Positions 1 through 5,859 are shown, counted from the stretch's first letter. The stretch is 7,010 bases of DNA from a bacterium (GCA_025774205.1 JALGWK010000084.1:1-7010); one strand, 5' to 3'. Numbers and translations: made by a program. Notes: generated by a model not told the origin, from the letters alone.

Positions 1-1
1 T

Positions 2-1201
2 GACGCCCTCACCAGTGTCCTCAACCAGAACCAGGCTGCCTCGCACCACAGTCCGGTCGGATCGGTGATCGAAGAAGTGGTGATCCGGTGGCTGGGGGAG
101 GCCACGGGTTACGGTTCCGACTGCTACGGACATCTCACCAGCGGCGGGACCGTGGCGAACATGACCGGACTGAAACTGGCCCTCCACCGGGCGGCGCCGG
201 AGGTGCGTGATCAGGGACTGGTCGCGGCCGGCCGCCGGTTCACGGTCTACGCCTCCGACCAGCTCCACTTCAGCATTGAACGGTCGGTGGATGTGCTCGG
301 TCTGGGGCGGGAGGCCCTCCGGCTGGTGCCCGTTCGCAGCGACGCCACCGTCGATCCGAAGGTCATGAATGATCTGATCGAGAGTGACATCCGGGAGGGG
401 AAGACTCCCTTCGCGATCGTCGGGATCGCCGGAGCAACCGCCTCGGGCGCGGTGGACCCCCTGCACGAACTGGCCGACCTGGCCTCCGGGCATGATCTCT
501 GGTTCCACGTCGACGCGGCTTATGGGGGAGCGGCAGGATTGAGCCGTCGATACCCGGGTATCCTCTCAGGGATAGAGCGGGCCGACTCGGTTACTGTGGA
601 TGCACACAAGTGGTTCTTCGTCCCCTTCGTCGCCGGGGGGATTCTGTTCCGCGATCGGTCCTTCGCCGAGGACACCTTTCAGAACGTCGCCGGCTACATT
701 CCGCCCAGCGAGGCTGCTGAACTGCCGCCGACCGACTACCTGAAGCAGGGCCTGGCGGGAACCCGCCGCTTCAACGCCCTCAAGGTCTGGATGGCCTTCA
801 AGCATCTCGGGGCCGACTGGTACGCGGACGTCGTCGATCGTCAACTCTCCCTGATCCGCAAGGTCACTGACGCGATCGACAGGCTGCCCGACTGGCGGAT
901 CGCGGTCCCGCCGGCAACGGCGATCGTCACCTTCCGTTACGAACCGCGGGAACTGGGTGAGAGGATCGCCGAAGGCGGCGCGAGGGCTGAGAAGGCTCTG
1001 AAGGAGCGCGACCTGCTGCAGGTGCGGATCGCGGAATCGGTTCAGCGGGAGGGACGCTTCTGGATCTCGGCGGCTCCTGTTCCGGGCGGTTTCGCGCTCA
1101 GGCTGAACGTGATCTCCTGGCTCACCGACGAAGGGCTGATCGACACCGTCCTGGCAGAACTTCCCCGACATGCCCGGGAGGCGACCGCCGATCCTGCCTG
1201 A
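2..1201 (+). CDS. Group II pyridoxal-phosphate-dependent amino-acid decarboxylase (5'-truncated by window edge)
   Basis: The reading frame is open from base 2, so the gene begins before the window. A GTG at 65 is internal: the 21 codons ahead of it already read as family sequence (NQNQAASHHSPVGSVIEE). About 399 residues are visible of the usual 470-490. Numbering from codon 65, the motifs in order are TSGGTVANM (about 25-33), the PLP-stacking histidine in SDQLHFSIERS (His68), the pyridine-nitrogen aspartate in FHVDAAYGG (Asp150), the Schiff-base lysine in VDAHKWFF (Lys182) and the family signature TRRFNALKVW. All PLP residues are intact, so the enzyme should be active. The family includes aromatic-L-amino-acid, glutamate and related decarboxylases that release CO2 from an amino acid in the cytoplasm. 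The fold and HFSIERS/AHKWFF style suggest the aromatic-type branch, but I cannot name the substrate. No partner gene is visible downstream. Confidence 0.93.
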   Translation, partial: DALTSVLNQNQAASHHSPVGSVIEEVVIRWLGEATGYGSDCYGHLTSGGTVANMTGLKLALHRAAPEVRDQGLVAAGRRFTVYASDQLHFSIERSVDVLGLGREALRLVPVRSDATVDPKVMNDLIESDIREGKTPFAIVGIAGATASGAVDPLHELADLASGHDLWFHVDAAYGGAAGLSRRYPGILSGIERADSVTVDAHKWFFVPFVAGGILFRDRSFAEDTFQNVAGYIPPSEAAELPPTDYLKQGLAGTRRFNALKVWMAFKHLGADWYADVVDRQLSLIRKVTDAIDRLPDWRIAVPPATAIVTFRYEPRELGERIAEGGARAEKALKERDLLQVRIAESVQREGRFWISAAPVPGGFALRLNVISWLTDEGLIDTVLAELPRHAREATADPA

Positions 1202-1612
1202 TTTCCGGCAACCAAATGGCTTCCGGCGTCGTTCTATAAACAGGAACATTAAGAGTTCTCAACGGTAGAAAAGCCGAACAGAACCACACGACGGAGACCC
1301 GACCCGCAAGGTGGTTACCATGTTACACCGTAAGCCTGAAACGCCGGAGGAAGTACCGCATCGACCCACCAGGGACGATGAAGCCGCCTCACCGCATTCC
1401 CTCTTCATCGGACAACCGCTCACCCATCTGCGGCTGGACGGCAGTCACTGGGTTATCGGTCGACAGCGAAGGGGCAGGTTCTGCTGCAAGCGCGGCAGGG
1501 CCCTGGTAGAGGTGGTATAACGGCGATTTTCAACAGCAACAGGGTATTCGGGACGAATACCTCCTGAGACAGGGCCGGACGCCAATCCATCAGGGCGTTC
1601 GGCCCGCTTTTT
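1202..1612 (+). other. Long gap without a convincing gene; structured, possibly a non-coding RNA or long 3' UTR
   Basis: These 411 bases separate the decarboxylase stop from the convergent isomerase stop. They hold a TATAAA at 1235-1240 without a good -35, and a GTTC/GAAC/GTTC alternation at 1231-1258. There is a possible hairpin pairing GATGAAG (1377-1383) with CTTCATC (1402-1408), a perfect 8-bp hairpin at 1543-1561, and a strong intrinsic terminator at 1572-1614. A CCTG at 1563-1566 can pair with CAGG at either 1540-1543 or 1570-1573, so two mutually exclusive folds are possible near the end. I checked for RNase P RNA, tmRNA, SRP RNA, 6S RNA, T-box and cobalamin riboswitch signatures and found none complete. 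A terminator 370 nt past the last plus-strand gene suggests a separate short transcript or a long 3' UTR. Confidence 0.4.
1543..1561 (+). other. Perfect 8-bp hairpin just upstream of the terminator
   Basis: GGTATTCG (1543-1550) and CGAATACC (1554-1561) are exact reverse complements around a 3-nt GGA loop. The stem can extend outward with CAG (1540-1542) and CTG (1564-1566) over a small bulge. It lies 10 nt before the terminator stem. It has no T-run on either strand, so it is not a terminator by itself. It may be the last structural domain of a non-coding RNA or part of an attenuator-like pair, but its function is unknown. Confidence 0.5.
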
Positions 1613-1614
1613 TT
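1572..1614 (+). terminator. Strong rho-independent terminator, plus strand
   Basis: A 12-bp stem (1572-1583 with 1594-1605, one G-U pair, the rest Watson-Crick and mostly GC) closes a 10-nt loop. After GC it is followed by seven T at 1608-1614. On the minus strand the stem is not followed by a T-run, so it should act only on plus-strand transcripts. The last two T overlap the complement of the TAA stop (1613-1615) of the convergent isomerase gene. It ends transcription from the decarboxylase or from an unrecognised transcript in 1202-1612. Confidence 0.9.
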
Positions 1615-2467
1615 ACTTCGCGTCCATGATCCCCCGGACATATCCGATCGATTCGGCCACCCCGGCCAGCGGATCACTGCCATCCTTTTCGTGTTCGAAG
1701 GCAACGACTCCCTGATAGTTCATCCGGACGAGGGTGCCGAGCAGTTTCGGGACGTCGATGACCCCGCGCCCGACCTCGACCGTTCCACCCTCCCGGCTGG
1801 CAGCGGAGACATCTTTCATGTGCACGTCGTGCAGCCGGTCGATGTAGCGCTCAACCGAATCAGACGGATCCACGCCGGCCCGCTGCGTGTGCCCGACATC
1901 GATGCAGAGTCCCATCCGGGGATCGAGATCCTTCACTCTCTCATACGCGCTTTCGGGGGTTGGATATACCTGATCGCCCGGACCGTGGTTGTGGATGGCC
2001 AGCTTGATGTCGTATTCCTGCACCTTCCGCTCTACCAGGGGGAGCAGTTCGTGGTTCGGGACTCCGATGATGATCCTCATGCCCGCGGCCCCGGCATAGT
2101 TGAAGGCCTGATGCACCTCCTCTTCGGTCCGCATGTAGATCACGCCGCCGCCGTAGAGATCGAGACCGGCCGCCTTCACCATCTCCACGACCACCTCTAT
2201 CTCCGCCGGGGTCGCGTCGAGCGCCAGGTGGAAGTTTTTGAAGGCGATCTTCACGAGTCCGAGCCGCTGAGTCATCCGCAACGTCTCCTCCAGCCCGAAT
2301 TCCCGAAAGGTGTAGGAGGCCATGCCGAGGATGAATCCCGAGGCAGCCGGCAGCGTTGCCGCTTCCCGATATCCGTCACTCATCAGGCGACGGGCGCCGA
2401 CCGGCATCATCGCCGCCGCCGCACCGAGGCCGGCATTCTTCACGAAGTCCCTGCGCGATGCATTCAT
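1613..2467 (-). CDS. Tat-exported sugar phosphate isomerase/epimerase-like TIM-barrel protein
   Basis: This 284-residue protein belongs to the AP-endonuclease-2/xylose-isomerase-like TIM-barrel superfamily. It begins with a twin-arginine signal (SRRDFVK at 4-10, then an Ala-rich hydrophobic stretch to about residue 24), so it probably folds in the cytoplasm and is exported. Likely metal and active-site residues are His159/His161 (AIHNHG), Asp190 and His193 (CIDVGHTQ), His216 (DVHMKD) and Glu258 (AFEHEKD), the pattern of metal-dependent isomerases and epimerases. The frame stays open to 2872, but the extra 135 codons overlap the oxidoreductase gene and look nothing like protein. The ATG at 2465-2467 has a GGAGGT 8 nt upstream and starts exactly at the Tat motif. 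The gene lies 4 nt after the oxidoreductase stop. In 3-keto-glycoside pathways such proteins act as hydratases or isomerases on the oxidised sugar; that role here is inferred from context. Confidence 0.9.
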   Translation of the reverse strand: MNASRRDFVKNAGLGAAAAMMPVGARRLMSDGYREAATLPAASGFILGMASYTFREFGLEETLRMTQRLGLVKIAFKNFHLALDATPAEIEVVVEMVKAAGLDLYGGGVIYMRTEEEVHQAFNYAGAAGMRIIIGVPNHELLPLVERKVQEYDIKLAIHNHGPGDQVYPTPESAYERVKDLDPRMGLCIDVGHTQRAGVDPSDSVERYIDRLHDVHMKDVSAASREGGTVEVGRGVIDVPKLLGTLVRMNYQGVVAFEHEKDGSDPLAGVAESIGYVRGIMDAK

Positions 2468-2471
2468 GAAT

Positions 2472-3818
2472 CTATACCTCCGGCAGTGACCAGGGCCGAC
2501 GGTACTCCCGGCCGACCAGGTCCTGTCCTTCCGTGTCTCCGACGATCTGTTCTGTTTCAGGATCCCAACTGACATAGCGCTGGAGACGCACCGCAATGTT
2601 GGCCAGGTGACAGGCGATAACCGACTTATGACCGATCTCCACGTCGGCGACCGGGCGGGACCGGGTCTTGATGCACTCCAGGAAGTTCTGCACGTGGCTG
2701 AAGTGATAGTCGCGAGAAGCCGGCTGGCGCTCCACGCCCTCCATCCGATCTGCCCGGGGCTGGTTGTAGGCGTCAGTCTCGGAATGGACCTCCCACCCTC
2801 CCCGATCCACCACCAGGATGCCGTTCTTCCCATGGAACTCGACCCCATGCTCCCGCTGCCACGGCCCCACACCGCAGCCGATCATGTGCTCCCAGAGGAT
2901 CGAGAAGGTGGGGAACTTCACGATCGACTGCTGGGTATCGGGCGTTTCCCGGATATCGTCGGGGAAGCCGTACTTGCCGCCGATCGCCATCGCCCCGACC
3001 GGGTCCTCCTGCATGGCCCACATGGCCACGTCGATCATGTGGGCCCCCCAGTCGGTCATGAGGCCGCCGGAGTAATCCCATCCCCATCTGAAGTTGTGGT
3101 GGACGCGCAGCGGGTTGTATGGCCGCCATGGCGCCGGACCGAGCCAGAAGTCGTAATCAAGGTGGGCCGGTGGTTCCTCGTCGGGCGGGAACCCCAGGTC
3201 CCCCTTCCAGTCGAGGTAGGTCCACGCCCTGATCATGCGGATATTGCCCAGGCTGCCGCCGGTCACGAACTCCACCGCGTCACTGAAATGGCCGGCGCTC
3301 CGCTGGTGGGTGCCGACCTGGACCACCCGATCGTACCTTCGGGCCGCGTTCACCATCGCGCGGCCCTCGCTGATCGTGGTCGCGAGCGGCTTCTCGACGT
3401 AGACATCCTTCCCCGACTGGCAGGCCAGCACGGTCGGCAGGGCGTGCCAGTGATCGGGTGTGCCCACGATCACGGCATCGATGTCGTCCCGCTCGATGAT
3501 GCGCCGGAAATCCCCATATCCGTCCGGCCGCTTTTCCCGCCTCCCCTCGACCATGGCGAGGCCCGCTTCCAGACGTTCTTCATCCACATCGGCGACGGCC
3601 AGGCATTCCACCTCCGGCACCCGGAGGAACTGGTTCAGGTTCGCCCGGCCCTGATCGCCGCTGCCGATCAGCGCCACCGCGATACGGTCGTTTGGACTGA
3701 CTCGTGGTCCCATCTGCTCTCCTTCAACTCCCGGTGTGAGCCCCGCCGCCAGGAAGGCGGAGCCGGCGGCAGCCTTCGTCGAGTTCTCCAGAAATGTGCG
3801 CCGCGCCATCTTCTTCAT
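2472..3818 (-). CDS. Tat-exported Gfo/Idh/MocA-family NAD(P)-dependent oxidoreductase
   Basis: This 448-residue protein has a twin-arginine signal at the N-terminus (ARRTFLENSTKAAAG, residues 5-19). A Rossmann domain follows with the glycine-rich dinucleotide loop VALIGSGDQG (48-57), and then GTPDHWHA (119-126). The family-defining EKP motif is at 142-144 (YVEKPLATT), with the catalytic-type DWGAHMID at 256-263. It is predicted to oxidise or reduce a sugar hydroxyl/keto group with bound NAD(P). The long C-terminal part, with many Trp and Asp (for example YDFWLGPAPW), matches the exported members common in Planctomycetes, Bacteroidetes and Verrucomicrobia. ATG at 3816-3818 has AAAGGAG five bases upstream; the second in-frame ATG (MARR) lacks such a site. 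It heads a two-gene operon with the TIM-barrel protein. The substrate cannot be read from sequence; C3 oxidation of a glycoside is inferred from the DUF1080 neighbour. Confidence 0.94.
   Translation of the reverse strand: MKKMARRTFLENSTKAAAGSAFLAAGLTPGVEGEQMGPRVSPNDRIAVALIGSGDQGRANLNQFLRVPEVECLAVADVDEERLEAGLAMVEGRREKRPDGYGDFRRIIERDDIDAVIVGTPDHWHALPTVLACQSGKDVYVEKPLATTISEGRAMVNAARRYDRVVQVGTHQRSAGHFSDAVEFVTGGSLGNIRMIRAWTYLDWKGDLGFPPDEEPPAHLDYDFWLGPAPWRPYNPLRVHHNFRWGWDYSGGLMTDWGAHMIDVAMWAMQEDPVGAMAIGGKYGFPDDIRETPDTQQSIVKFPTFSILWEHMIGCGVGPWQREHGVEFHGKNGILVVDRGGWEVHSETDAYNQPRADRMEGVERQPASRDYHFSHVQNFLECIKTRSRPVADVEIGHKSVIACHLANIAVRLQRYVSWDPETEQIVGDTEGQDLVGREYRRPWSLPEV
2476..2481 (-). promoter_or_regulatory. 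Ribosome binding site of the TIM-barrel gene, inside the oxidoreductase 3' end
   Basis: GGAGGT on the minus strand, 8 nt before the ATG at 2467. It consists of the Glu and Val codons just before the oxidoreductase TAG stop (2472-2474). A ribosome ending the first gene therefore sits on the start signal of the second, which points to translational coupling. It also decides the start against the longer open frame. Confidence 0.85.
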
Positions 3819-3823
3819 TGTGT

Positions 3824-3830
3824 CTCCTTT
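3824..3830 (-). promoter_or_regulatory. Ribosome binding site of the oxidoreductase gene
   Basis: AAAGGAG on the minus strand, separated by five bases (ACACA) from the ATG at 3818. It supports the MKKMARR start rather than the internal ATG three codons later. Confidence 0.8.
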
Positions 3831-3840
3831 GCACAGAACG

Positions 3841-3873
3841 CTCCGGTCAGGATACTATATCACTGATCCGGAG
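3841..3873. promoter_or_regulatory. Operator-like imperfect palindrome between the divergent genes
   Basis: The left arm CTCCGGTCAG (3841-3850) is the reverse complement of the right arm CTGATCCGGAG (3863-3873) apart from one extra T. Its outer six bases (CTCCGG/CCGGAG) are perfect. The 12-bp centre is AT-rich and contains the minus-strand TATAGT. No T-run follows either side, so it is not a terminator. A dimeric repressor bound here would block the oxidoreductase promoter and sit just upstream of the plus-strand promoter. No regulator gene is in the window. Confidence 0.5.
3854..3862 (-). promoter_or_regulatory. Probable extended -10 promoter element for the oxidoreductase operon
   Basis: On the minus strand this reads TGATATAGT, that is TG-n-TATAGT, one base from a consensus -10 with the TGn extension. 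No good -35 is found at the usual distance, which fits an extended -10 promoter. Transcription would start near 3847, giving a leader of about 29 nt with the AAAGGAG site in it. The element sits in the middle of the palindrome at 3841-3873. Confidence 0.5.
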
Positions 3874-3884
3874 TTGACGGTTCC

Positions 3885-3890
3885 AATAAT
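3885..3890 (+). promoter_or_regulatory. Possible -10 element for the DUF1080/channel operon
   Basis: AATAAT matches five of six bases of TATAAT and would start transcription near 3897, leaving a leader of about 24 nt with the AGGGAGGG site in it. No good -35 lies 16-18 nt upstream. A TTGACG at 3874-3879 is only 5 nt away and has no -10 at the right distance. The call is tentative. Confidence 0.25.
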
Positions 3891-3904
3891 CGCGTCTGCC
3901 ATCC

Positions 3905-3912
3905 AGGGAGGG
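3905..3912 (+). promoter_or_regulatory. Ribosome binding site of the DUF1080 gene
   Basis: AGGGAGGG lies 8 nt before the ATG at 3921 and fixes this start, which in turn gives a proper N-terminal signal peptide. Confidence 0.8.
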
Positions 3913-3920
3913 ATCGAGTC

Positions 3921-4739
3921 ATGGTCAGCAGTGCCGGTACCACTTTCCCACGTCAGCTGCTGTTCCCGCTCATCCTCCTGCTCCCCCTGATCAGTACCCT
4001 CTCCGGTCAGCCGGCCAGGGGATCGGGATCAGGGCCCGATCCGCTCGTGATCAACACTCTTTCCGAAGCCGAACAGGCCGCCGGCTGGATCCTGCTGTTC
4101 GATGGAGAAACATTGGACGGCTGGAGAGGAATCGGGCGGGACGATATCCCCGGGGGACACTGGCAGGTCGAGAACGGGACCATCCGGAAGATCCCGAGCG
4201 GCGAGGTCCCCCTGCAGGCGGATGGTCAGCCGGTTCAGGGCGGCGACATCATGACCGAACGGACGTTCCTCAATTTCGAACTCTTCCTGGAATGGAAGAT
4301 ATCCCCGGCCGGTAACAGCGGGATCAAGTACAACGTCTCCGAGGAGATGTCGATTGCTAATGCTCCCCGGACCGCGGCGCTGGGATTCGAGTACCAGATC
4401 CTTGACGATGCCAGGCATCCCGATGCGCAGAACGGTGAGAACCGTACTGCCGGGGCCCTCTACGACCTGATCCCGCCGGCGGGGAAGCTTCTCAAACCGG
4501 TTGGCGGCTTCAACACCGCCCGGATCATCTTTCACAACGGACACGGAGAGCACTGGCTGAACGCGACGAAAGTCATCGAATACGAACTCGATTCGGACCG
4601 CTTCCGCATGCTCCTCCGGTCGAGCAAGTACCGGGGCATACCCGGGTTCGCGGACATCAGGCGGGGGCATATCGTACTTCAGGATCACACCGACGAGGTA
4701 TGGTACCGGAATATCAAGATCCGGGAGATCGAACCGTAA
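3921..4739 (+). CDS. Secreted DUF1080 (3-keto-disaccharide hydrolase-like) protein
   Basis: This 272-residue protein has a Sec signal peptide: Arg11, then a Leu/Pro-rich hydrophobic core at 13-27 and a likely cleavage after about residue 29 (STLSG). The rest is a single DUF1080 domain, a concanavalin-like beta-sandwich. Its typical motifs are WILLFDGETLDGWRG (56-70), GGDIMTERTFLNFELFLEWK (107-126), NSGIKYNV (132-139), GFEYQILDD (155-163), AGALYDL (177-183), HWLNATKVIEYE (211-222) and HIVLQDHTDEVWYRNIKIRE (250-269). It is full length for the family. Characterised members cleave the glycosidic bond of 3-keto-glycosides, by hydrolysis or by elimination. The divergent oxidoreductase and TIM-barrel genes fit that role. 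It is the first gene of a plus-strand unit with the channel gene. No lipobox cysteine is present, so it is probably soluble in the periplasm or secreted. Confidence 0.92.
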   Translation: MVSSAGTTFPRQLLFPLILLLPLISTLSGQPARGSGSGPDPLVINTLSEAEQAAGWILLFDGETLDGWRGIGRDDIPGGHWQVENGTIRKIPSGEVPLQADGQPVQGGDIMTERTFLNFELFLEWKISPAGNSGIKYNVSEEMSIANAPRTAALGFEYQILDDARHPDAQNGENRTAGALYDLIPPAGKLLKPVGGFNTARIIFHNGHGEHWLNATKVIEYELDSDRFRMLLRSSKYRGIPGFADIRRGHIVLQDHTDEVWYRNIKIREIEP

Positions 4740-4756
4740 TGGGATCTGATCGATGA
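4739..4756 (+). other. Five-codon mini-ORF bridging two genes (TAATG ... ATGA)
   Basis: The ATG at 4739-4741 overlaps the DUF1080 TAA stop by one base. It opens a five-codon frame (M-G-S-D-R) ending in TGA at 4754-4756, which overlaps the channel ATG (4753-4755) as ATGA. The channel has no clear Shine-Dalgarno site of its own, so stepwise termination and reinitiation through this mini-ORF could translate it. This is inferred from spacing only and may be chance. Confidence 0.35.
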
Positions 4757-5847
4757 GCCGGGTGAAGGAGAAACGCGTCGCCCGACAGGCCAGGCTGAGC
4801 GGCCGCATGGCCGAGTTCCATCGGATCCAGAAACGACTGGAACTCGCGATCTTCGCTCTTGTCCTGGTAACCGCGATCGGCGTGGTCGGGTACATGCTCA
4901 TCGGCGGTGATGGAACCGGCCTGATCGATGCCATCTACATGACCTTCATCACCCTGACGACCGTGGGATTCACAGAGATCATCGACATGTCGGCCAATCC
5001 GGCCGGCCGGGTATTCACAATGTTCCTGCTGCTCGGAGGGATGGGGATCGTGACCTATACGATGCTCACTCTGGCCGCGTTCGTTATCGAGGGCCAACTC
5101 CGCCATATCTTCACCAGACGGCAGATGCAGAGGAGGATCGGACGGATGAAAGACCATTTCATCGTCTGCGGCGATACCTTCGCCAGGTGGTACGTGACCG
5201 AGGAACTGATCAAGACCGGACGGAATGTCGTCCTGGTGACCTCCTCCCAGGAAGCCATCGACGAAGCCGCCGAACGACTGGGCGATATCCCCGGAGTTAT
5301 GGGAGATCCAAGCGACGATGACATCCTCATTGAAGCCGGAGTCCTCGAGGCCGCGGGAATCGTATTCTCCATGGCCGATGACAAGGACAACCTGCTCGGG
5401 GTACTGACCGCCCGGCGGCTCTCACCCGGTCTCCGTATCATCGCCTCCACCGAACGACCCGAAACGATCGCCAAGCTGCGCTCGGCCGGCGCCGACGCGA
5501 TCGTGAGTCCGACCCACATCGGGGGTATGCGGATGGCCTCCGAACTCATCAGGCCGACGGTGGTCTCTTTCCTGGATCAGATGCTCCGGGTAGGTGGCGG
5601 TACCCTCAGGGTGGAGGAGGTGAAGATCAGGAAGGAATCCCCGGTCATCGGGCAGACACTCGCCTCGCTTCAGGTTGAAGAGATCGCTGGAACCCTACTG
5701 CTTGCTATCAGCCACCCCGGCCGGGAGGATGCCGAGTTCAAGCCCCCCCCTGACACGGTCCTCGAGGCGGGGATGAGGCTCGTCATCATGACCGATATGG
5801 AAGGACGGGAGGTCCTGGAGGAACGGGTACGGGCCAGCGGTTCCTGA
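4753..5847 (+). CDS. Two-TM potassium channel with C-terminal RCK (TrkA-N/TrkA-C) domain
   Basis: 364 residues. A basic N-terminal tail (1-29) is followed by TM1 (about 31-51), a pore helix and selectivity filter ending in TLTTVGFTE (67-75), and TM2 (about 86-112). After a basic linker comes an RCK N-lobe (about 133-250) and an RCK-C/TrkA-C domain (about 284-355). This is the MthK/Kch-like layout of a tetrameric inner-membrane K+ channel gated by a cytoplasmic ring. Two departures stand out. The filter reads TVGFT instead of TVGYG. The first RCK strand reads FIVCGDTFARW (136-146), lacking the second and third glycines of GxGxxG, so nucleotide binding is doubtful. Asp189/Asp190 and Asp209/Asp210 remain as possible ligand-site acids. 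The gene is 13 nt after the DUF1080 stop, with no strong ribosome binding site, and ends before a bidirectional terminator. A functional link to the sugar genes is not evident. Confidence 0.9.
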   Translation: MSRVKEKRVARQARLSGRMAEFHRIQKRLELAIFALVLVTAIGVVGYMLIGGDGTGLIDAIYMTFITLTTVGFTEIIDMSANPAGRVFTMFLLLGGMGIVTYTMLTLAAFVIEGQLRHIFTRRQMQRRIGRMKDHFIVCGDTFARWYVTEELIKTGRNVVLVTSSQEAIDEAAERLGDIPGVMGDPSDDDILIEAGVLEAAGIVFSMADDKDNLLGVLTARRLSPGLRIIASTERPETIAKLRSAGADAIVSPTHIGGMRMASELIRPTVVSFLDQMLRVGGGTLRVEEVKIRKESPVIGQTLASLQVEEIAGTLLLAISHPGREDAEFKPPPDTVLEAGMRLVIMTDMEGREVLEERVRASGS

Positions 5848-5859
5848 ATTCATTAGAAG

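Noticed and set aside
1203-1227. Short direct repeat TTCCGGC (1203-1209 and 1221-1227).
   Set aside because: Two 7-bp copies in GC-rich DNA are easily due to chance, and no further copies were seen nearby.
1328-1455. Fragments reminiscent of a cobalamin riboswitch (CCGTAAGCC and GCAGTCACTGGG).
   Set aside because: The distance between them is too large, the GCCAGGAGACCTGCC-type B12 box is absent, and no same-strand gene follows.
1320-1520. A 66-codon plus-strand frame (ATG at 1320, possible AAGGTGG ahead; also open from GTG at 1311).
   Set aside because: No recognisable domain, mediocre third-position GC, no signal or membrane segment, and it lies in a hairpin-rich gap. It could be a real small protein, but sequence alone does not support it.
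1505-1614. T-box-like string GGTGGTATAACGGCG followed by a hairpin and terminator.
   Set aside because: It does not match the AGGGTGGNACCGCG box closely, no stem I or specifier loop was found, and there is no downstream gene on the same strand to regulate.
1691-2572. 293-codon plus-strand open frame opposite the TIM-barrel gene.
   Set aside because: It is a shadow frame: His/Val/Asp-rich and without a recognisable domain, while the opposite strand encodes a clear family member.
2468-2872. N-terminal extension of the TIM-barrel frame by 135 codons.
   Set aside because: It lies wholly inside the oxidoreductase gene in another frame and is low-complexity Ser/Arg/Trp-rich. The ATG at 2467 has a good ribosome site and begins a Tat signal.
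2607-3866. 419-codon plus-strand open frame antisense to the oxidoreductase.
   Set aside because: It mirrors codon bias of the real minus-strand gene, with a His/Pro/Val-rich composition and no domain, and it covers the divergent promoter region.
3874-3879. TTGACG as a -35 box for the DUF1080 gene.
   Set aside because: No acceptable -10 hexamer lies 16-18 nt downstream; the resulting start would also fall on the ribosome binding site.
4029-5157. Two overlapping minus-strand frames (301 and 147 codons) opposite the DUF1080 and channel genes.
   Set aside because: No domains are seen, and both strands' coding evidence favours the plus-strand genes with signal peptide, TM segments and known motifs.
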